A stretch of 64,000 nt of DNA. It comes from Thermosynechococcus sp. GTDB lineage: Bacteria > Cyanobacteriota > Cyanobacteriia > Thermosynechococcales > Thermosynechococcaceae. This document shows positions 57,118 through 64,000 of the stretch, in pieces (positions within the stretch are counted from its first letter, which is position 1; each line of letters opens with the position of its first letter). The translations under genes were made by a program, and so were the position numbers. Location of the stretch: positions 310,001 through 374,000 of the forward strand of contig NZ_AP024678.1 in NCBI RefSeq assembly GCF_025999095.1, given 5' to 3'. The notes beneath the pieces were generated by a model, which saw nothing but the letters and a program-made list of their open reading frames with translations, searched no databases and had not been told where the DNA came from.

Positions 57118-57140
57118 GGTCAATGACCCCTAGAAACTCA

Positions 57141-58121
57141 TTAGGAAAAGGGCTGGGCCGAGGGATGGCGATGGGTCGGCGCCCTAATCAGGTCATTGAT
57201 ATTTTGCTGCATTGTTAGGCAAATGGCATCCAAGGGCAAATCATTGAGGTCACGGCCAAAGGGATTTTCAATTTCAATGCCAATTTCTTCGACGCCAAAG
57301 AGGGTAAACGCAATGAGTCCCACCATTGGACCCGTCCACCACACCAGGTTATCCACCAGTTGAAAGGGCAGCAGTAGGCAATAGAGAAATAGTAACTGCT
57401 TGAGGTGAATGGCGTAGGCAAGGGGCATCGGTGTTTTTAGAATGCGCTCACAGGCCCCCATCGCATCCACCAGTTGCACGAGCAGTTCATCCATGTAGGT
57501 GAGTTGATATAAGGACAGGTGCCCGCGGCGGTGTTGGTGGTGCAGATAGTCCTCGAGCCAAAGGGCAATGCGCAGGGGGACATTTTGTACGGTTTGCAGT
57601 TCTTTGTATTGGTGGGGCTTGAGCAGGGGTTCCAGTTCGGCAAAGGACTCCCCCCGCAGGTGTTGCTTGGTGGCGATCGCAAACACCCCCACTAAATGAA
57701 CAGCATCAATTTTAGCTTGGCGATCCTCGGGACCATTTTCGTCAATGGCGGTCCACATCAAGCGGGTTAGGCTGCGGGAACTATTAACAATATTGCCCCA
57801 CTGGCGGCGGCCTTCCCAGAAGCGCTCATAGGCAGTGTTGGTGCGAAAGACAAGGAGCAACCCCAGCACAATCGACGGAATAAGACTGCCCAGAACTGGC
57901 CAGTGGACATTGAGCACGTAGCGATCGATCGCCGTCACCAAGAGGCCAAAGACACTGCAAACGAGCACTTGCGAAAGAATGGCAGGAATGACGGAGCCCC
58001 GCAGGCGCAGAGCCAGATGTAACCACTGCGGCGGTTGCAACAAAAACTCCGCCACGCCCGACCGAGCCGGGGGCAATTGGCGTTTGGAGCGGTGAAAACC
58101 GAGGAAGGAGAAGCGGCTCAT
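57141..58121 (-). CDS. Bestrophin-family (UPF0187) channel
   Basis: The protein has 326 residues from ATG 58121 (MSRFSFLGFHRSKRQ). It has four hydrophobic segments and conserved bestrophin sequence: GLLLVFRTNTAYERFWEGRRQWG, and late VEEIGIEIENPFGRDLNDLPLD. Bacterial bestrophins form pentameric ion channels (anion or cation), and thylakoid VCCN/BST relatives pass chloride or bicarbonate. Ion selectivity here is unknown. First gene of a bestrophin-ATPase-integrase operon. A CAATG-free leader separates it from the divergent hli gene. Confidence 0.93.
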   Translation of the reverse strand: MSRFSFLGFHRSKRQLPPARSGVAEFLLQPPQWLHLALRLRGSVIPAILSQVLVCSVFGLLVTAIDRYVLNVHWPVLGSLIPSIVLGLLLVFRTNTAYERFWEGRRQWGNIVNSSRSLTRLMWTAIDENGPEDRQAKIDAVHLVGVFAIATKQHLRGESFAELEPLLKPHQYKELQTVQNVPLRIALWLEDYLHHQHRRGHLSLYQLTYMDELLVQLVDAMGACERILKTPMPLAYAIHLKQLLFLYCLLLPFQLVDNLVWWTGPMVGLIAFTLFGVEEIGIEIENPFGRDLNDLPLDAICLTMQQNINDLIRAPTHRHPSAQPFS

Positions 58122-58274
58122 GAATACCAGCGGCAATTCCCACCCCCATCTTTAGCACACGGTTGTGCTGAAACGGTGTTTTTAAGGCAAAGAACCACTG
58201 AGGCGACTGCAAATCTTAAGAAAATCCGTGAGCCCTTGCCATTCCCTGGGGAAAGTGTTAACTTGTATTAAGAA

Positions 58275-58292
58275 CATGAAACACTTTGTAAC
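58275..58292 (-). promoter_or_regulatory. HLR1-like box upstream of the second hli
   Basis: On the minus strand GTTACAAA-GT-GTTTCATG matches two (G/T)TTACA(T/A)(T/A) repeats spaced by 2 nt at 14 of 16 positions. It lies 16 bp before the hli ATG, close enough to block or help initiation. It is a likely RpaB site by family knowledge. Confidence 0.5.
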
Positions 58293-58307
58293 AAACGGAG
58301 TACCGAA

Positions 58308-58517
58308 ATGAAAGGTGGTAGCATCATTGACGATCAGGGCAAAATGAACAACTTTGCCATCGAACCCAAAATGTACGTGATGAGTGAGCCGCAAGCTGGC
58401 TTTACTCCCTACGCAGAACTCTTCAATGGTCGGCTGGCCATGATTGGCTTTATTTCCCTGTTAGCCTTGGAAGTGATTACGGGTCACGGTCTGATTGGCT
58501 TTTTGAATAGCCTCTAG
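58308..58517 (+). CDS. hli: High-light-inducible protein, 69 aa
   Basis: The 69-residue protein starts at ATG 58308 after ACGGAG. A polar 35-residue head is followed by the CAB motif with E37, N40 and R42 ([12 protein letters not shown]) and one membrane helix (about 43-62), ending GLIGFLNSL. It is a second stand-alone Hlip, longer than that at 16791 (56 aa). It binds chlorophyll/carotenoid as a dimer in thylakoids under high light. A terminator follows at 58600. Confidence 0.94.
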   Translation: MKGGSIIDDQGKMNNFAIEPKMYVMSEPQAGFTPYAELFNGRLAMIGFISLLALEVITGHGLIGFLNSL

Positions 58518-58599
58518 ATCATCGCTGCGCTCTTAGGCATATCAGTTCTTCAACAGCCCTGGCACCGCTAGAGAAAACAAAAAATTCATGGAATGGATC

Positions 58600-58627
58600 A
58601 GCCTACCTTTTGGGGTGGGCTTTTCCC
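58600..58627 (+). terminator. Probable terminator of the second hli
   Basis: AGCCTACC and GGTGGGCT form an 8-bp stem (one G-U pair), followed by TTTTCCCTTT. The T run is interrupted, so termination may be partial. Confidence 0.6.
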
Positions 58628-59097
58628 TTTGAGTCTTTAATGGAATGAATCAATCATAAATCATAAGGTCTGTGGACTGATCTAACAGTTTTATTTGCTT
58701 GGGCGGTGCGGCGGTCGGCATTGGCTATGGCAAAGTGCCTGTCGCTACGGGAGGCCTCTCAATTGGTCTAAGTGCGGCTTGGTTTTCCATTCGTGAGAAT
58801 CAGCAAGCTCTACTGAGTCAGCAATTCCAAAGGCCGATCGCCCCAAGTGATGCAATAAATGCTTGTTACTCTAGAGTTTAGATCACTCCCAGGAAGAATC
58901 CCTAGAGCTAGAGAAAATTCTTGATCTATATCGCAATTTCTACAGTAGAGCGCATTCATAACTTGGCAGTGATTTCAGAGAGAAACATGTGCAAAATAAC
59001 CTTGAAACGCTCTTGGGAAATACGTTTACCAACTCAGATATTAGGCTCAGATATTAGGCGGGAGTATCCTATTCCCCAGACCTACTCCCATGCAGAA

Positions 59098-59146
59098 GTG
59101 TTGAAAGATAGATTAAGGGGCTAGAAAAAAGGGAAGAAATATCGTA
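59098..59146 (+). mobile_element. Fragment homologous to the IS4-like relic at 42.4 kb
   Basis: Forty-nine bases align without gaps to the reverse complement of 42428-42476 with four differences, all transitions. Both copies carry the same in-frame TAG after a VLKDRLRG reading. Similarity stops at once on either side. Confidence 0.7.
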
Positions 59147-59389
59147 TTTCTCTCTCAAAACAAGATAAAACAGTCAATTTACTATGGTATCCTTTGCAAC
59201 TCTTGTCAAGTTTATTCTCAATCGGCTCAGCCAGTGTGACTACCCCCTCCTGAACTCTCAACTGTTCTTCAAACTCTGGTTGACCTAAACGCTCGAAAGA
59301 AGGTTAAAGTCTTGGCGTAACTCTTAATTGCCGTCTATGACTCTAACCTTCAAGGTGTCAAACATGGCTAATCACGTGATACAGCGGTT

Positions 59390-59600
59390 TCCCCTCTAGT
59401 GAGGTACAGTCGTGACTTAGGCAGTAGGGGTTCTAGCCTCCATCTTGCCCCTCAACCCAATTCGAACTGCTGCCTGCGGCCAGTGATGAGATGGAACCGT
59501 TATCTGGCGAAACCCCCGAAGCGGAAGCCCCTCGACCAAGCACGAAAGGCGGTAAGGTTCAAGCGCTCGGGCGATCGCACTGAGCAAAGCCATAGAGGAA
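59390..59600 (+). mobile_element. Probable relic of an IS200/IS605 tnpB 3' end and right end
   Basis: One frame reads FELLPAASDEMEPLSGETP then EAEAPRPSTKGGKVQALGR, the type of C-terminal tail I remember from cyanobacterial TnpB genes, whose 3' ends also encode the guide-RNA scaffold. CTGCTGCCTGCGGCCAG and the GATGGAACCGTTATCTGGCG segment are the recognisable parts. Stops lie just upstream, and no TnpB catalytic region or intact left end is present. Confidence 0.45.
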
Positions 59601-59851
59601 TTCCTCGGTCATAAAGATAAAGATGTCAAACAACAATGATCAACAGGTACATTACTTAACTGGGGAGGTTATGGGGTAAAGCGTTCATTGAATGAGTAAG
59701 GAAAATTGGCAAATAAACGCGATCGCCCTGTTGAATCTAGAAGTGACAGACAGAAAACCTTAAAATAATCTCACTCCTTGGCGCAGATCATCAGCGATTT
59801 ACCCCTGGAGAATCTGCACCGCAGTGATGCCCAATTGTCTGGATACTTGGG

Positions 59852-60691
59852 ATGGGTCGCACCTACCGCACTATTGGCATTAACCTCAAGGCCATGCCCC
59901 TGGGGGAAAGCGATCGCCTGCTCAGTGTCTTTAGTCGCGATCGCGGGCTGCTGAAGTTAGTTGCCCCCCATAGCCGCGGCGCCCGCTCGAGACTGGGGGG
60001 ACGGGTGGATTTGTTTGTTGTCAATGACCTCTTTATTAGCGCCGGCCGCAGCCTAGACCGCATTCTCCAAGCAGAGACAGTAGCCACATACCAAGGCCTC
60101 AATAACCACTTGACCACGCTGACCGCTGCCCAATATCTCGGTGAGGTGGTGCTCTACCAAATCCATCCCCAGCAACCCCAGCCGGATCTCTTTAATTGGC
60201 TCTGTGCCACGTTGGATCAGCTTCAGGGGGCTTCGAGTCGCGCTGCCCTAGCGCTATTGGTGCGCGGCCTGTGTGGCATCCTGCGATTGGGGGGGATTGC
60301 CCCGGAATGGTACCAGTGCCACGAAAGTGGCTGCAAAATTGCCGTCCCTACAGCGGATACCGACTGGCGATTGGGTTTTAGTTTTGCCAGTGGCGGCGTT
60401 TTTACGATCAGGGCGGATCATCCAGTGGGGAATGGGTCTTTTGCCGGTGCGGGTGGCGATCGCCAACTGACAGCCAGTGAAGTCCGTCTGGGGCAATGGC
60501 TCGCGCTGCCCACCACGCAATTCTTAGCACGGGATGAGTTCCTCGCCCAAGCCGAGGCTTATCCCCTCAGTGTTTGGCTCTCCCTGGAGCGGGTGTTGCG
60601 CCAGTACCTGCAATTTCATCTGGAGCAAGCGTTGCGGGTGCCCCCTCTCCTTGATAGTTGTTTTTCACCTGTTGCGGTGTCCCAGCCATGA
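59852..60691 (+). CDS. recO: DNA repair protein RecO
   Basis: The 279-residue protein starts at ATG 59852 (MGRTYRTIGINLKAMPLGESD). It has the OB-fold N terminus with RLLSVFSRDRGLLKLVA and SRLGGRVDLF, then helices, and a region with CHESGC in place of a full CxxC zinc site. RecO loads RecA with RecR at single-strand gaps. The stop shares ATGA with the next gene, so translation is coupled. Confidence 0.95.
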   Translation: MGRTYRTIGINLKAMPLGESDRLLSVFSRDRGLLKLVAPHSRGARSRLGGRVDLFVVNDLFISAGRSLDRILQAETVATYQGLNNHLTTLTAAQYLGEVVLYQIHPQQPQPDLFNWLCATLDQLQGASSRAALALLVRGLCGILRLGGIAPEWYQCHESGCKIAVPTADTDWRLGFSFASGGVFTIRADHPVGNGSFAGAGGDRQLTASEVRLGQWLALPTTQFLARDEFLAQAEAYPLSVWLSLERVLRQYLQFHLEQALRVPPLLDSCFSPVAVSQP

Positions 60692-61989
60692 CCATTGAGC
60701 AGCAAGACATTCCCTTGGATTTGCCCCTACCACCGGTGCCGCCCCTCTGGCAAAACCGCAATTTTATTGCTCTTTGGTTGGCACAGATCTGCTCGCAGTT
60801 GGCCGATAAAGTTTACCTTGTATTTGTCATTGCGCTGACGACGGAGTTTTTCCAAGCGGCAAACCAGAGCATCAGTGGCTGGGTGTCGGCAATCATGATT
60901 GCCTTTACAATCCCGGCCATTCTCCTGGGATCTGTGGCGGGAGTGCTGGTGGATCGCTGGTCAAAAAAACAGGTGCTCATTGTTACGAACCTATACCGTG
61001 CCCTCCTCGTTTTAGGGATTCCGATCACGATTCTCCTTGGCGCCGGGCAGCGGTTTGGCTTTATGGTGCTGTTGCTGATCACGTTTACAATTTCCTGCTT
61101 AACCCAGTTTTTTGCCCCCGCCGAACAGGCCGCCATTCCTCTGCTGGTGGATAAGTCCCATCTAATGTTCGCCAATTCCCTCTATACGCTGACAATGATG
61201 GCGGCTCTCGTTGTGGGGTTCGCTGCCGGTGAGCCACTTCTCAATCTCGCAAGCCACTGGCATGCCCGGTGGGGTGGGGCAGTGTTTGTTAGTGCCTGCT
61301 ATGGTGGGGCAGCCCTTCTATTGATGCTGCTGCGGCCACCGGATCAGTGTCATCTGCCTCCGAGTCGCCCGCGGCAAGTGTGGCAAGAACTCCGCCAAGG
61401 TCTTCAGCTTTTGCAGGAATATCCAGCCCTGCGTTTTGCGCTACTGCAACTCATTTTGCTCTTTGCTATTGTGGCCGCCATGTCCGTTTTGGTGGTGCGC
61501 CTTGCGGAAATCTTACCTAGCCTCGATACGGCTCAATTCGGTTTTCTCTTGGCCGCAGCGGCCGGCGGACTCGGGCTAGGGGCACTGCTGTTGAATACCG
61601 TGGGTAAGCGCTTTGCCTATGGCTGGTCAAGTTTGCTAGGCTGTTGGGGGATGGGAGGCATGTTCCTGGGTCTGTCCCTAAGTCTAAATTCCTTGGCTTG
61701 GAGCATCGGCTACATCGTGGGGTTGGGCTTTTTTGCCGCCTTTGTGGCAATTCCCATGCAAACCCTCATCCAACTCATGACACCACCAGAACAGCGGGGG
61801 ACGATTTTTGGCCTGCAAAATAACCTGGTGAATATTGCCCTCAGTGTGCCCTTGGGCGTGGCTGGTTTAGCGGAGACATGGTGGGGGCTGCAACCGGTAC
61901 TCATCGGCTTGGGGGGGGCGATCGCCCTTGGTGGGACGCTGATGACCCTCAGCCATCGCAACGGCATGGTGAGCGGCAACCTGCTCTAA
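60688..61989 (+). CDS. MFS transporter
   Basis: The protein has 433 residues from ATG 60688 (MTIEQQDIPLDLP), whose ATG overlaps the recO stop. It has about 12 membrane helices and the MFS loop GVLVDRWSKKQVL (motif A-like). The pattern fits the DHA3 drug/siderophore exporter group, with long relatives across cyanobacteria. The substrate is unknown. The link to recO by a 4-bp overlap is positional, not functional. Confidence 0.88.
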   Translation: MTIEQQDIPLDLPLPPVPPLWQNRNFIALWLAQICSQLADKVYLVFVIALTTEFFQAANQSISGWVSAIMIAFTIPAILLGSVAGVLVDRWSKKQVLIVTNLYRALLVLGIPITILLGAGQRFGFMVLLLITFTISCLTQFFAPAEQAAIPLLVDKSHLMFANSLYTLTMMAALVVGFAAGEPLLNLASHWHARWGGAVFVSACYGGAALLLMLLRPPDQCHLPPSRPRQVWQELRQGLQLLQEYPALRFALLQLILLFAIVAAMSVLVVRLAEILPSLDTAQFGFLLAAAAGGLGLGALLLNTVGKRFAYGWSSLLGCWGMGGMFLGLSLSLNSLAWSIGYIVGLGFFAAFVAIPMQTLIQLMTPPEQRGTIFGLQNNLVNIALSVPLGVAGLAETWWGLQPVLIGLGGAIALGGTLMTLSHRNGMVSGNLL

Positions 61990-62021
61990 AAGTTCCATAA
62001 AAAATCTTCAATCTTTTCATC

Positions 62022-62050
62022 TTGACGTTTTTTGCGCTACGCTGTAGAGT
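62022..62050 (+). promoter_or_regulatory. Sigma70-type promoter of the phosphatase gene
   Basis: TTGACG (62022-62027), a 17-bp spacer and TAGAGT (62045-62050) lie 31 bp before the ATG at 62081. Good match and spacing. Confidence 0.6.
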
Positions 62051-62080
62051 CAATTGACGCTTTTGCTGGCGTAACTTACC

Positions 62081-63472
62081 ATGTCACCTGCCTTCTCCTC
62101 CTCCTCTACGACCTCTTCTAGCCCTGTGATCGCCCTCAAGCAAATGGTGTCGCGGTTACAGCGGGAAAACAGCAAAATTCAGGAGCTATTGGCATCCCTG
62201 AGCTTTGCCCTGCGGAGTTTCAATAATCTGAATCAATTTTTTGAACTGATCCCGCTGATTACCTGTCGGGTAACGGAGGCGGAGGCAGCTGCATTGGTCC
62301 TATTTCGCGCCGATGGCCAAGCCCGTCTTGAACAGCTCCATTGTCACGCCAGCGATCAGTGCCCCAATATTCGTGCTGCCCTAGAAACCGCCACCCGTAC
62401 CCTTGCCAATAGCGTTGGTATGGCTGCAATCGATGCCGGCAGCGATCGTCCTCGACTTGAGCAGCTTTTAGATCAGCAACTGCGGGAACGCCTCCCCCAA
62501 GGCATTCAATTCTACGCCACCGCCATTCTCGTCAAGGACTCCAGACTCACAGAGCGGGGACGGCTATACGTTTTTAGCCAACAACCGGACTATGGGTGGA
62601 ATGAAACGCGACAGCAACTGTTGCAGGCGATTGCGGATCAAACGGCGGTGGCCATTGCCAATGATGAATTGGCCTTAAAGTTGCGCGATCGCCAGCGCTT
62701 GGATCGGGAACTGGAAATTGGTGCTGAAATTCAACGGCGACTTTTGCCCCACCGCTGTCCCAAAATTCACGGTCTAGAGCTAGCGGCCGAGTGTCGCACT
62801 GCCAGTTGGGTTGGGGGAGACTACTACGACTTTATTCCCATTACCTATGGCCTCAGCGATCAACAAGAGATTGAACAAGGCCGTTGGGGCATTGCCATTG
62901 GCGATGTCATGGGTAAAGGGGTACCCGCCGGACTGATCATGACCATGACCCGTGGCATGCTGCGGGCAGAAGCGCTGAATGGTCACCGTCCCAGCCGCAT
63001 TTTGCAGCACCTCAACCGGGCGATGCAGCCGGATTTAGAGAGCTCCCACCGCTTTGTGACCCTCTTTTACTCCGAGTACAACCCGCAAACCCGGATTCTC
63101 GCCTACAGTAATGCTGCCCACCTGCCCCCCCTCCTCTGGCGGGCTGAAACCGGGATGATCCATCGGCTGGACACCTACGGTATGCTCATTGGCTTGGATC
63201 CCCGCAGTCAATACCAAGAAGCCGAAGTACGCCTCCAAGCGGGGGACACCGTGATTTACTACACCGATGGCATTACAGAAGCCGATAATCCCAAGGGCAA
63301 ACGCTTTGAGGAAGAAGGGCTAGCAGCGGTTGTCAAGGAAGGCTGCGCCAAAGGTTTAGGGGCACAGGCCCTATTGGACTATATCTTTGATGCCGTTGAT
63401 GCCTTTACCAATACCAAGGGCCGACGCAGCGACGATATGACGTTGGTGATTCTGCGGGTGATTGACCAGTAG
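62081..63472 (+). CDS. GAF-SpoIIE/RsbU-type protein phosphatase
   Basis: The 463-residue protein starts at ATG 62081. A Ser-rich head and coiled coil (about 20-45) are followed by a GAF domain (about 50-205) and a PP2C-like SpoIIE domain (about 230-460) with WVGGDYYDF, IAIGDVMGKGVPAGLIM, YSNAAHLPPLL, YTDGITEADNPKGKRFEEEG and GRRSDDMTLVILRV, so metal-binding Asp residues are present. It should dephosphorylate an anti-sigma-antagonist-type Ser/Thr phosphoprotein under control of the GAF ligand. No partner anti-sigma or STAS gene is adjacent. Confidence 0.92.
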   Translation: MSPAFSSSSTTSSSPVIALKQMVSRLQRENSKIQELLASLSFALRSFNNLNQFFELIPLITCRVTEAEAAALVLFRADGQARLEQLHCHASDQCPNIRAALETATRTLANSVGMAAIDAGSDRPRLEQLLDQQLRERLPQGIQFYATAILVKDSRLTERGRLYVFSQQPDYGWNETRQQLLQAIADQTAVAIANDELALKLRDRQRLDRELEIGAEIQRRLLPHRCPKIHGLELAAECRTASWVGGDYYDFIPITYGLSDQQEIEQGRWGIAIGDVMGKGVPAGLIMTMTRGMLRAEALNGHRPSRILQHLNRAMQPDLESSHRFVTLFYSEYNPQTRILAYSNAAHLPPLLWRAETGMIHRLDTYGMLIGLDPRSQYQEAEVRLQAGDTVIYYTDGITEADNPKGKRFEEEGLAAVVKEGCAKGLGAQALLDYIFDAVDAFTNTKGRRSDDMTLVILRVIDQ

Positions 63473-63547
63473 GCCATACCGCAACCCTGGCTCTGGGGAT
63501 TGTCAGTTGCCCCAGCCGCTCCTGTAACAGAGAGCCCTCCCAAGGTG

Positions 63548-63937
63548 ATGACAATCAAATCAATAAAAGCGGTTAAGATAACCGCAGGTATCTACGAGGT
63601 GGCGATGCGCTACTTTGTTGAGGTCAGCTTCCGTTGTGATGATGCTGCCATTTGGGACACCCTAACCCGTTACCTCGGCTTTGTGGTTGCCGAAACCCTT
63701 GACCAGGCTATGGCACTGCATCATTTTTTTGAGATGCATCCACTGGTATCTGGCGTCGAAACCTTTGTCCAAGCCAGTGAAAGCCAACCCTATCTGCTGC
63801 TGACCACCTATCCAGAGCGCATCAGCAGGGCCAATGTCCAACGCAGTCGTTTTCAGGAGGCGCTGGCAATCCTTGGCGAACAGAGTTCTGGGCTGGCGGA
63901 ATGGCTCTTTATGGAGACGACGGGGGATAAGTATTAA
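63548..63937 (+). CDS. Unknown protein of about 129 aa
   Basis: I do not recognise the family. The frame is open from TTG 63500 to 63937; ATG 63548 (MTIKSIKAVKITAGIYEVAM) is the likelier start, although AAGG lies only a few bases before it and TTG 63500 has GGGG upstream. The protein is soluble, with AMRYFVEVSFRCDDAAIWDT, LGFVVAETLDQAMALHHFF and QASESQPYLLLTTYPERIS. It follows the phosphatase gene and could be in its transcript. The final 60 bases of the window hold an AT-rich TATAAAATATAAGG region that may be the promoter of a gene to the right. Confidence 0.65.
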   Translation: MTIKSIKAVKITAGIYEVAMRYFVEVSFRCDDAAIWDTLTRYLGFVVAETLDQAMALHHFFEMHPLVSGVETFVQASESQPYLLLTTYPERISRANVQRSRFQEALAILGEQSSGLAEWLFMETTGDKY

Positions 63938-64000
63938 GCACTCTACTCCACGCTAGGGAAAACTATAAAATATAAGGTCCCCTTGGAGCACACCACAGGA

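Larger units (their letters stand above)
58628..59851. other. Gene-poor decay zone between hli and recO
   Basis: No convincing gene is present over 1.2 kb. A hydrophobic frame at 58699-58881 (GGAAVGIGYGKVPVATGG, ENQQALLSQQFQRPI) could be the broken end of a small membrane protein. The stretch 59098-59146 is 45/49 identical to the relic at 42428-42476 on the other strand. The stretch 59390-59600 resembles the 3' end of an IS605 tnpB. An imperfect inverted repeat (GATCAACAGG near 59638 and CCTGTTGAATC near 59730) lies before recO. Confidence 0.6.

Noticed and set aside
58699-58881. 60-codon frame with glycine-rich hydrophobic sequence
   Set aside because: TTG start without a ribosome site, no recognised family, and placed in a decay zone. 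It may be a remnant but is not supported as a gene.

Overview
The window looks like chromosome of a thermophilic unicellular cyanobacterium of the Thermosynechococcus group. It carries photosystem II genes (psbO, psbD), ndhM, chlM, two high-light-inducible genes, a ferrochelatase with a chlorophyll-binding tail, the kinase NblS and many GCGATCGC (HIP1) palindromes. PsbO and D2 match what I remember of the crystallised Thermosynechococcus proteins, but PsbO seems to differ from the BP-1/vulcanus sequence at about three residues, so a sister species is likely. This rests on memory, not on a search.

Layout. 0-10 kb: 3' end of atpA with its terminator, a nucleotidyltransferase/degenerate phosphohexomutase fusion, nblS, an orphan TpsB-type outer-membrane transporter, trpA and ftsW. 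10-18 kb: a PhoX-like phosphatase, a double-ATPase peptide ABC gene directly behind psbO, a Ser/Thr kinase, hli and ndhM. 17.7-18.6 kb: a decay zone with two broken genes, an OB-fold secreted protein with two amber stops and a frameshifted histidine-kinase tail. 18.8-31 kb: NhaS3-like antiporter, trmFO against a tail-to-tail overlapping tsaE, a compact wecG-like/ftsE/ftsX/chlM/tsaE string, monocistronic psbD, the dTDP-rhamnose genes rfbB-rfbA-rfbC, a fungal-type cytosine deaminase and alr. 31-41.6 kb: murI behind a structured leader, a Bax-inhibitor-like protein, aroC, an IscA-type protein, transaldolase with EF-hands, rimI, prxQ, rnpB, pheA and ald. 41.6-43 kb: a second decay zone with an IS4-like transposase relic and a frameshifted HI0074/HepT-like gene. 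43-58 kb: ubiD, lpxA, a second Ser/Thr kinase, an HPt protein, argC, a coupled pair of small genes, hemH, an Hsp70-like protein, an integrase-like gene, a P-type ATPase lacking CPC, and a bestrophin. 58.3-59.8 kb: a second hli and a third decay zone with transposon debris, part of it homologous to the 42.4-kb relic. 59.8-64 kb: recO, an MFS transporter, a SpoIIE/RsbU-type phosphatase and an unknown gene.

How it fits together. Most genes are housekeeping genes of photosynthesis, cell wall, division and amino acids. The linking theme is light stress: NblS, two stand-alone Hlips that both have sequences resembling the RpaB/HLR1 box upstream, the Hlip-tailed ferrochelatase, ChlM and a separate psbD. 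I found no CRISPR array, prophage, tRNA gene or intact insertion sequence. I do not see a clear, wholly new system. The best leads are the degenerate mutase fusion, the CPC-less P1B ATPase operon with an integrase-fold gene, the structured murI leader, and the three decay zones.
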